40,191 nucleotides of DNA from positions 1-40,191 of the IMG/VR virus record IMGVR_UViG_3300034092_004681; one strand, given 5' to 3'. Below are positions 6,213 to 11,388 of the stretch, piece after piece. The position numbers were made by a program, and so were the translations under genes. The DNA is from a virus. Below the pieces are notes generated by a model. The model saw only the letters and a list, made by a program, of their open reading frames with translations. It did not search any database and had not been told where the DNA came from. Each line of letters begins with the position of its first letter. The first letter of the stretch is position 1.

Positions 6213-6314
6213 TTATCTATTGACGATTCTGAACCAAAGGGTCCAGAGGGCCAACGTGAGCGTGGAGCCGACAACGACTGCCGCCACGTAACTAAAGAAC
6301 GTTCCGAGATCCAT
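6213..6314 (-). CDS. 33-residue single-span membrane peptide coupled to ssb
   Basis: ATG overlaps the ssb stop (TGATG at 6316-6312). The peptide MDLGTFFSYVAAVVVGSTLT then continues as one hydrophobic helix with a Trp-rich boundary and ends FRIVNR. This gives an outside-in topology with a positive cytoplasmic C-terminus. It is far below normal gene-calling length. Translational coupling and an uninterrupted hydrophobic helix are the support. Role unknown. Confidence 0.5.
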   Translation of the reverse strand: MDLGTFFSYVAAVVVGSTLTLALWTLWFRIVNR

Positions 6315-6691
6315 CAGAACGGAACCTCGGAAAAGTCTTCTTCAGGCGCGGCCTGCTTGACTGCGCCAGCGGCACCCTTGCCCTTGGCAAGAAGATCAAA
6401 TGTGCGCGCCGTGATCTGAATGGAAGACTTGGACTCGCCGCTGCGGGTCTGAAAAGTCTTCACGGACGGAACGCCTTCAACGCACACAAGATCACCCTTG
6501 TCGAGCAGCTGTACAGCAAGTTCTGCCTGCTTCTCCCAAATGGATACGTCGTACCAATTGGTGGTCTCTTCGCCGCCGCGCTTGTTCTTCACTGCAACGC
6601 TAAACGATGAAACGTTCTTTCCTGTCTTGGTGCTGCGAAGTTCTGGCTTGCTTCCAAGCCTGCCAGTTACTTCAATCCTTTCCTTTGCCAT
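6314..6691 (-). CDS. ssb: Single-stranded DNA-binding protein, 125 aa
   Basis: Typical bacterial/phage SSB. The OB fold starts at once (ERIEVTGRLGSKPELRSTKTGK), with the conserved SFSVAV strand, the NWYDVSIWEKQAE segment with aromatic DNA-stacking residues, GDLVCVEG and a final QITARTFDLL strand. A short flexible tail ends in EEDFSEVPF, the acidic-hydrophobic tip that recruits host repair and replication proteins. It binds ssDNA as an oligomer in phage replication and recombination. Downstream of RusA and the helicase loader, it fits a replication operon. Confidence 0.95.
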   Translation of the reverse strand: MAKERIEVTGRLGSKPELRSTKTGKNVSSFSVAVKNKRGGEETTNWYDVSIWEKQAELAVQLLDKGDLVCVEGVPSVKTFQTRSGESKSSIQITARTFDLLAKGKGAAGAVKQAAPEEDFSEVPF

Positions 6692-6692
6692 T

Positions 6693-7088
6693 TCACTTCT
6701 CCTGACTTAGGACCAGTCGGACATATTCTTCCGCTGCTCCAAATTCCATTTCCCAAACTCGTGGGATAAACCATCGGTCATTGACGACCAATCCAGCCGC
6801 TACCGCATCTAGCGTTAGCTTCAATAGATTATCAGCATCCATCGGTCTTTTCAAATGCGCCCAGATGTCGATGACAATCCTCTTCCCGTCTACCGGCAGG
6901 AAGTCCGGCCTTGTGACTAACGCTTTCTGTGTCGCATATGTCACGATCTCCTTCCATGCTTTTGCTTCTCGTGTCATGTAGATGATTTTGCCCGCAACGC
7001 GATACGCGCGGTTCCATGATGGCGGTCTTCCTACAAGGACAATCTCAAGCCCTTCCGTCCAGCCTTCCAAGCCTGATACGCTGGTCAT
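6693..7088 (-). CDS. rusA-like: RusA-family Holliday junction resolvase, 131 aa
   Basis: The conserved RusA core is clear: LVGRPPSWNRAYR at the N-terminus and RPMDADNLLKLTLDAVAAGL with D84, D86, N87, K90 and D94, followed by V-N-D104, which supply the acidic metal-binding site. RusA dimers cut four-way junctions made during recombination and replication, giving linear DNA for packaging. The start at MTSVSG overlaps the end of the helicase-loader gene by 44 bp with a weak AAGGTGG upstream. A slightly later start is possible, but not much later because the first conserved strand begins near residue 15. Confidence 0.9.
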   Translation of the reverse strand: MTSVSGLEGWTEGLEIVLVGRPPSWNRAYRVAGKIIYMTREAKAWKEIVTYATQKALVTRPDFLPVDGKRIVIDIWAHLKRPMDADNLLKLTLDAVAAGLVVNDRWFIPRVWEMEFGAAEEYVRLVLSQEK

Positions 7089-7701
7089 CCCCGCCCACCT
7101 TGATGGCGCGACAGGTCTGCTGTAGTCGGGAGATGAGAGCCCCATATCCAAGGGCATCGAGTTCGTCAAGGCCGCGGTTCGTCGTGGCGATCGTCGCGAG
7201 ACAGGCACTATATCGGCTCTCAACAAGGACGTAGAGTCGCTCTGCCGCCCAGTCGGTTGCCTTCTCCTTCCCAAGATCATCAAGGACCACGACGCTTGCG
7301 CGTGTCAAACAAAAGTCAAACAAGTTCATGACTTCTGGATCATTGTACTTCATTGACTGGCGAATCCGATCTAAAAAGATCGGCACATTGATAAAGCGAA
7401 CTCCACCAAGACCAGCGGCAACTTTCTCTCGGACTGACGCCACGGCAAGGTGGGTCTTTCCCGTACCTGGCGGCCCAACAAAAAGAAGGCCCCGCTCCCC
7501 AATCGGTGCCTTTGCCCACTCCATTGAGGCCTCAAGGGCCGTCTTAGAGCCACCCTGCGCCTCGAAATTGGCGAAGGTGCTGTCTAAGTACCTTTTTGGG
7601 ATTCCAACGCCTAGAAGCGCTTTTTCGAGGTCCTGCGGCGGCTTGCTCTCGCCCCACATGATGTCCTCCAGGTATACAACTTCGGTGCTACTTGTTGTCA
7701 T
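7045..7701 (-). CDS. dnaC-like: DnaC/IstB-like AAA+ helicase loader, 218 aa
   Basis: AAA+ ATPase of the DnaC/DnaI/IstB group. Walker A GPPGTGKT is at 76-83, Walker B VVVLDD at 137-142, sensor-1-like IATTN follows, and SRLQQTCRAIKVGGDDQR carries the arginine-finger and sensor-2 region. It is expected to load the host replicative helicase on phage DNA, together with the replisome organizer just upstream. The N-terminal 65 residues are a short helicase-binding region. No phage helicase or DNA polymerase is in the window, which agrees with use of host machinery. Its start overlaps the end of a 28-aa frame. Confidence 0.9.
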   Translation of the reverse strand: MTTSSTEVVYLEDIMWGESKPPQDLEKALLGVGIPKRYLDSTFANFEAQGGSKTALEASMEWAKAPIGERGLLFVGPPGTGKTHLAVASVREKVAAGLGGVRFINVPIFLDRIRQSMKYNDPEVMNLFDFCLTRASVVVLDDLGKEKATDWAAERLYVLVESRYSACLATIATTNRGLDELDALGYGALISRLQQTCRAIKVGGDDQRIRLGRLDGRA

Positions 7702-7774
7702 TATCTCGCTCCCCCGCAGCGGCGACCAAGAGGATCACCGCGACGAGCAACATAAACAGTGCTGGCTGCAACAT
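7688..7774 (-). CDS. 28-residue hydrophobic peptide between replication genes
   Basis: ATG follows directly after the stop of the replisome-organizer gene, with GGAGG five bases upstream (within that gene's final Glu-Glu codons). The peptide MLQPALFMLLVAVILLVAAA has a single transmembrane helix and a charged end (GERDNDNK). It overlaps the helicase-loader start by 14 bp. It could be a real membrane micro-peptide or only a coupling device; the ribosome site may serve either. Confidence 0.4.
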   Translation of the reverse strand: MLQPALFMLLVAVILLVAAAGERDNDNK

Positions 7775-8467
7775 CTACTCCTCCAACTGTGCATCACGAA
7801 CAGATGATGTTGTGTGCACCCTCTTCTTACTGCCTTTTCCGATCGCTGTCAAATATGCAATTGGGTCGCCCTTGAGGTCGCGCAGTGCCGCGTCGCAGAT
7901 GGCAGACATTAGCGCGGGAATTCCACCTGGATATTCGCGCATCAGCTTTGCAATGCGAGCGTAGTCGGCTCTCTGTGGGACGATGCCATTCATCTGTCCC
8001 ATGAATTCAACAAGTCTTCCCTGTCGGTTCGGCCCTGCCACAATGTATTCCATCCACTCTTTCATGCTCCGAACCTTTACCTGCGCATCGTGTTCGTCGC
8101 GAAGGCCGAGACGGTTTAGTCGGTCGCGAGCGGCCGCTGCAAGCGCCTCCCTTGCCTCGCGCATTCCATCAGATGGAACCTGCCACTCGTCCCAATCGTG
8201 AACCACGAGTCCGTCGAGAAGCCCAACGCGTCGGAAGTGCGGAAGGAACTTTGTGTTTTGCGATCCGACCATTGCTTCAATGTGCTGATCGGACTCAAAC
8301 ACTCCGTCGGTTTCTGATGCCGCGCACAACAGAACAATCCATGCCCATCGCGCGTTGTTATCTGGCAGCCGCCAAAGTTTCTTGTGTCGCGGGAGATCGC
8401 TATAGCATCTCCAGTAGACGCGGGCGTCCCCCATCTCTTCAAGAGGAATAATCGGTGTCATGCCCAC
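7775..8467 (-). CDS. Replisome organizer / DnaD-like replication initiation protein, about 230 aa
   Basis: The N-terminus has the winged-helix pattern of phage replication initiators (RCYSDLPRHKKLWRLPDNNARWAWIVLLCAASETDGVFES). A DnaD/DnaB2-like C-terminal region follows, with helical segments and a late GDPIAYLTAIGKG. Such proteins bind the origin and recruit the DnaC-like loader encoded next. A GTG at 8467 with AGGAG seven bases upstream is preferred; ATG at 8461 would remove two residues. A basic, Ala/Arg-rich helix (about 108-130) may contact DNA. Homology is by overall pattern, so the family assignment is moderately sure. Confidence 0.75.
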   Translation of the reverse strand: MGMTPIIPLEEMGDARVYWRCYSDLPRHKKLWRLPDNNARWAWIVLLCAASETDGVFESDQHIEAMVGSQNTKFLPHFRRVGLLDGLVVHDWDEWQVPSDGMREAREALAAAARDRLNRLGLRDEHDAQVKVRSMKEWMEYIVAGPNRQGRLVEFMGQMNGIVPQRADYARIAKLMREYPGGIPALMSAICDAALRDLKGDPIAYLTAIGKGSKKRVHTTSSVRDAQLEE

Positions 8468-8469
8468 CG

Positions 8470-8565
8470 CTAATCTCCTTCTGGATCGCAATCCATGCAG
8501 TAGTTGTTTTCTTCTCCGAACTCACCAATGAATTCCGCACCACAGTTCTTGCACGTGCAGATCAT
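8470..8565 (-). CDS. 31-residue zinc-ribbon micro-protein
   Basis: The start forms TAATG with the upstream nuclease stop. The protein MICTCKNCGAEFIG..NNYCMDCDPEGD has CTCKNC and CMDC, a complete four-Cys rubredoxin-like zinc knuckle, and little else. It carries the ribosome-binding site of the next gene near its end. Too short for standard calling but coupled on both sides. Probable nucleic-acid- or protein-binding zinc module, function unknown. Confidence 0.6.
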   Translation of the reverse strand: MICTCKNCGAEFIGEFGEENNYCMDCDPEGD

Positions 8566-9437
8566 TATTTTTCCCAGTCAGGCCAAAGGTCTTTCTTCAG
8601 TGCTGGGACCAGATTGTACAGCTCTTTTCTCTTTTCGGGAATCTGCTGCGGGTGGCTCTCCCACTTATCGCACAGTTCCTTGAATTCGCAGTTTGCATGC
8701 GCAAACGCCGTTGGGTTCGGATAGATCGCGCCCTTCTCGATTGCGTCAAGGAACGCGCGAGCCCCGATGTACATCTTGTCAATATCTTCCTGCGTGCGGG
8801 TAGTAGTTCTTCGATCAACATTCACGCCCTTAGCCGAGTTGCTAATGATATTGAATGTCACCGATGGGTCGTGGTCATAGTTTTGGCGAACAGCATTCAC
8901 ATAGGCGGTTGCCTGAATGTCTCCGCGCTCTCGATCCTTCTCCCACCTTCTCTGTGCGGTCTTGTGCTCGACCACGCGGAGATCTGTGGTGAGCATGTCG
9001 AGATTTGTCTTCAACTTCATCGGAAGCTTCCCAAGTTTCGAGTGGGAAATCTCCGACATCATTGAGTGCTCAACATACTTTGCAGTCCAGTCGTCGCCCT
9101 CAAGAACAGCAGCCCGAAGCATCTCTTCGCCATTAAAGCCCTCGCTCAGGATATCGCGCTCTTTTTCTGCGCCCCAGTCCACCTGCGCCGACTCTATTGA
9201 CCAAACTTTTCGATAGTGATCGAACACCGGCGTAAGGTCGCCATTTCGCTTGCCGCCCGTAATGGGCTCGTACCATCGCTGAAGTCCGGCGTGGACCGAG
9301 GTGCCCAGGGCGAAGTACGCCGTCGTCCTGTTGGTCCACATACCGAGCCGATACTTGTACCACCAGCGGAGTGGGCACGAAAGGAATTCGCGCAACTCAC
9401 TTACACTGATGTGCTGCGGGTTTCTCTCCTCAATCAT
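8565..9437 (-). CDS. PD-(D/E)XK (RecB/Cas4-like) nuclease, 290 aa
   Basis: RecB-family nuclease domain. The N-terminus has SVSELREFLSCPLRWWYKY, the Cas4/AddB-type entry motif. The catalytic set reads H49 (GTSVHAGL), D147 (NLDML), E157-x-K159 (VVEHKTA) and Q175-x3-Y179 (GDIQATAYV). C21 and the late NCEFKELC hint at a remnant of the Fe-S cluster seen in Cas4, but only three Cys are positioned for it, so a cluster is doubtful. It is likely a 5'-3' exonuclease that makes ssDNA for the annealing protein upstream. The start overlaps that gene by 4 bp (ATGA), a classic exonuclease-annealase pair. Confidence 0.85.
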   Translation of the reverse strand: MIEERNPQHISVSELREFLSCPLRWWYKYRLGMWTNRTTAYFALGTSVHAGLQRWYEPITGGKRNGDLTPVFDHYRKVWSIESAQVDWGAEKERDILSEGFNGEEMLRAAVLEGDDWTAKYVEHSMMSEISHSKLGKLPMKLKTNLDMLTTDLRVVEHKTAQRRWEKDRERGDIQATAYVNAVRQNYDHDPSVTFNIISNSAKGVNVDRRTTTRTQEDIDKMYIGARAFLDAIEKGAIYPNPTAFAHANCEFKELCDKWESHPQQIPEKRKELYNLVPALKKDLWPDWEK

Positions 9438-10033
9438 CCGACGAGCTCAGCTCGGCGAGCGCGGAATCTCTTGATCAAGAACTCACGGGAAAGTTCGTCA
9501 ATATCAACACCGTCGGCGTTCGACTCGTTGATCGACTTTCCAATCTCAGTAAGTTCATCAATCGTCTTCGCCTTGGCGAATGCATCGACAAACTTCTGGA
9601 TGTGTGGCGGGAGTGCGACGTCTTCGTCAAAAACCTCAGCGGCGGCCTTTGCTGCTGACTTTCCGCCCTTTGACTTGATCTCGTCGTCAGACGCGATTCT
9701 CTTTGACGGAAGGCCAGCCATTACCAACGCGCGACCAACTGCCGATGTCTCGCAATTCTCAATCTCTGAGCCGCGGGTGTACGGCGTTGCGCCAGGAATC
9801 TGCATTGCGCTGTGTCCAATTCCCGCTGGGCGATCATCCATAAAGCCAAGTGCATCGTCAGGTCCGTTGTCGCCCTTAACGCCGCGATATGCTCGCGCCT
9901 CTACGACTACACGCTTTTCGGTGTGCTCAACAATTCTGGTTTCAATGCGTGCGTTGGGGTACGCCTCGTACCATGCGCGGATTCGCTCTGCGACATCCAC
10001 GTAATCCTTAAGTGCGCTCTTATCGAATGCCAT
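9434..10033 (-). CDS. Putative ssDNA-binding/annealing recombinase, 199 aa
   Basis: A strong AAGGAGG precedes ATG. Residues 1-125 match a phage protein class usually annotated as ERF/Rad52-like or ssDNA-binding annealing protein. Features are KDYVDVAERIRAWYEAYPNA, a strand RIVEHTEKRVVVEARAYR, GIGHSAMQIPG, and the conserved SEIENCETSAVGRALVMAGL segment. After an Ala/Lys linker, a small helical domain (about 140-195, IQKFVDAFAKAKTIDELTEIG) follows, as seen in many recombination proteins of this type. It probably coats or anneals the single strands produced by the adjacent PD-(D/E)XK nuclease. The exact superfamily is uncertain. Confidence 0.75.
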   Translation of the reverse strand: MAFDKSALKDYVDVAERIRAWYEAYPNARIETRIVEHTEKRVVVEARAYRGVKGDNGPDDALGFMDDRPAGIGHSAMQIPGATPYTRGSEIENCETSAVGRALVMAGLPSKRIASDDEIKSKGGKSAAKAAAEVFDEDVALPPHIQKFVDAFAKAKTIDELTEIGKSINESNADGVDIDELSREFLIKRFRARRAELVG

Positions 10034-10301
10034 TTGCTTCCTCCTTATTCAAATACTCATCGAGGTCCTCGAAGAGTCTTCCTTCTTCAATCCCGAGAAA
10101 TTCAGAGATCTTCTTGCGCATCGGGCCACTGATAGGCGCCTGACCATACTGCACCTGATTTAGGTAGCCGTACGATACGCCAAGATGCTTGGCGATGTAT
10201 CGCCTCTTGATCCCAGTTTCTTCTAGGAGTTTCCACACCCGAGCAGTTTTCTTCCTCTGAATAATGCGCTGCTCCGCAAAATTCGGACCAGTTTGCTTCA
10301 T
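10020..10301 (-). CDS. HTH (XRE-like) DNA-binding regulator, 93 aa
   Basis: A Cro/CI-type helix-turn-helix is visible in TGIKRRYIAKHLGVSYGYLNQVQYGQAPISGPMRKKISEFLG (about residues 29-70), with acidic C-terminal residues. The start forms TAATG with the upstream stop, and the end overlaps the annealing-protein gene by 14 bp. The inverted repeat at 10771-10794 upstream of this sub-operon is a candidate operator, so the protein may autoregulate the replication module; this link is inference. It lacks any second domain. Confidence 0.8.
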   Translation of the reverse strand: MKQTGPNFAEQRIIQRKKTARVWKLLEETGIKRRYIAKHLGVSYGYLNQVQYGQAPISGPMRKKISEFLGIEEGRLFEDLDEYLNKEEANGIR

Positions 10302-10543
10302 TACCCTTCCTTGCTTTCTAGCACTGGATTTGCAACCCAGTCCTCCATCGCTATCGAGATGCCCCTACGATACGCCAAAATGTCATCGTATGCAACTAGC
10401 GTATCAAGGTCGTTGGATGCGGCGTTGGCCGCCTCAAACGCAATCATCTCCTTCGGCTTAATATGAGCGCTCTCGTCAAGAGATTGCTGGAGATACTCCC
10501 TGAACTTGCTCCGACCGAGCAGCATCAGTTCCATTTCCTGCAT
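10301..10543 (-). CDS. Hypothetical protein, 80 aa
   Basis: AAGGGAAG lies just before ATG. The protein is acidic and helical (KFREYLQQSLDESAHIKP, EMIAFEAANAASNDLDTLVAY) without known motif. Its stop is coupled to the HTH gene (TAATG), so it may work with that regulator. The first 68 bp overlap the end of the zinc-ribbon gene upstream, which is long for this genome, and leaves the exact start of this gene or the end of the previous one open to doubt. Confidence 0.6.
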   Translation of the reverse strand: MQEMELMLLGRSKFREYLQQSLDESAHIKPKEMIAFEAANAASNDLDTLVAYDDILAYRRGISIAMEDWVANPVLESKEG

Positions 10544-10754
10544 TTTCTTCCCTTCCCCTGCCGTGCACAGTGCACCTATCTAGGACACACTTTGAGGTGT
10601 TTGAGCCGGGGGCCTCAATGGCCTCCGCTAAACCCATCACCCTGCCGCCAGGATTACAGTGCGCGTTTGCGCAAAAATACACCTTCAGCCGTAGCTGAAA
10701 GAGCGTCCCGCCACATGCGTAGCAAGACAATCCGAGGGCACCCTTATTGGACAT
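10476..10754 (-). CDS. Zinc-ribbon-like protein, 92 aa
   Basis: AAGGAGG lies six bases before ATG, immediately after the candidate operator at 10771-10794. Cys pattern: CYAC (residues 11-14), then CANAHC (28-33) and CVLDRC (56-61). The first two form a plausible four-Cys ribbon; the third may be extra. The tail after residue 65 is low-complexity (GRGREENAGNGTD) and overlaps the next gene by 68 bp. It is the first gene of the sub-operon leading to the HTH and recombination genes. Confidence 0.55.
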   Translation of the reverse strand: MSNKGALGLSCYACGGTLFQLRLKVYFCANAHCNPGGRVMGLAEAIEAPGSNTSKCVLDRCTVHGRGREENAGNGTDAARSEQVQGVSPAIS

Positions 10755-10770
10755 ATGCCCCTCCTTTCAG

Positions 10771-10806
10771 GATATCATCTTACTTGATGATATCACCCTT
10801 GGTCAA
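10771..10806 (-). promoter_or_regulatory. Candidate promoter with overlapping inverted-repeat operator
   Basis: On the minus strand TTGACC (10806-10801) is followed after 18 nt by TAAGAT (10782-10777). The -10 lies in the centre of a perfect 9-bp inverted repeat GATATCATC-N6-GATGATATC (10771-10794). A ribosome site and start follow at once for the 10476-10754 gene. The same sequence also codes the last residues of the 10780-10953 gene, so this would be an internal promoter. The likely binding protein is the HTH regulator at 10020-10301. Confidence 0.5.
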
Positions 10807-10953
10807 GCCTACGTTGGGTAGGCACCCAATGTGATATTTGCGATTGCCTCTTTTCACAATAGGACCCAGGCCCCTGCCGATGATCCCCGCCGACTTCGCC
10901 ATGCACTGGCGATTGTCGCATCTTGGTCTAGGAAAGCTCTCCACTTCGATCAT
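10780..10953 (-). CDS. Small Cys-containing protein, 57 aa
   Basis: GAGGG lies eight bases before ATG, inside the last codons of the HNH gene (26-bp overlap). The protein MIEVESFPRPRCDNRQCMAK continues with GIIGRGLGPIVKRGNRKYHIGC and ends GDIIK. Cys at 12, 17 and 44 plus His 41 could make a zinc site. It looks like another truncated zinc-ribbon module similar in size to its neighbours. No function assigned. Confidence 0.5.
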   Translation of the reverse strand: MIEVESFPRPRCDNRQCMAKSAGIIGRGLGPIVKRGNRKYHIGCLPNVGLTKGDIIK

Positions 10954-11242
10954 ATTCAAATCCCTCTAAGTATTCATACAGTGCCTCTCGCCACTTGCGA
11001 GAGGATTCTGTTTTCATTTTATGATGCCACCCGCACAGCGTCACCAGATTCCACATCTCCGAGGGGCCACGCTTGCCAAAGCCAGAGTTAAAGACGTGGT
11101 CAAGCTCAAGGACGATCTGCCCGCCGGACCCGAACTGGCTGCCGCACTCATCGTGCATTCCGACTCGAGGACCAATGCAACCCCTGTCCCTCTGCAGGAC
11201 ATCTTTCCTCATCTTTGGCGTGACTGGATCTTTATGCCCCAT
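10928..11242 (-). CDS. HNH endonuclease, 104 aa
   Basis: Stand-alone HNH nuclease. C-terminal motif: VLELDHVFN (first His with its Asp), then WNLVTLCGWHHKMKT with the second Asn/His part of the beta-beta-alpha-metal fold. An Arg-rich N-terminus (KMRKDVLQRDRGC) precedes it. ATG overlaps the upstream TAA (TAATG). HNH proteins of this size next to portal/terminase genes often act in DNA packaging; here the position right after the portal agrees with that, though the terminase itself is not in the window. A free-standing homing-type nuclease is the alternative. Confidence 0.85.
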   Translation of the reverse strand: MGHKDPVTPKMRKDVLQRDRGCIGPRVGMHDECGSQFGSGGQIVLELDHVFNSGFGKRGPSEMWNLVTLCGWHHKMKTESSRKWREALYEYLEGFEYDRSGELS

Positions 11243-11382
11243 TAGACCTTCTTAGATCGCTTGGCTTTCTTCTTTGGACGATCCTGCTCTTGCGCAACCG
11301 GTCGCGGCTTTACCCCGTCCGCTTTCATGACTCGACAGGGGATACAGAAGCATGGCTGCTGGTGGTAAAACTTATCTGCCAT
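11242..11382 (-). CDS. Small zinc-knuckle protein with basic tail, 46 aa
   Basis: It starts 6 bp after the portal stop and its TAA overlaps the HNH start. MADKFYHQQPCFCIPCRVMK contains a C-x-C-x2-C cluster with an adjacent His, followed by a Lys/Arg tail (RPKKKAKRSKKV). The basic tail suggests nucleic-acid binding. The ribosome site is weak (AAAGCGATAGG), so expression would rely on coupling. No family recognised. Confidence 0.5.
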   Translation of the reverse strand: MADKFYHQQPCFCIPCRVMKADGVKPRPVAQEQDRPKKKAKRSKKV

Positions 11383-11388
11383 AGAAGC

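Noticed and set aside
10562-10575. GTGCAC-A-GTGCAC repeat as an operator
   Set aside because: Short restriction-site-like palindromes inside a coding region and not near a start; probably chance.
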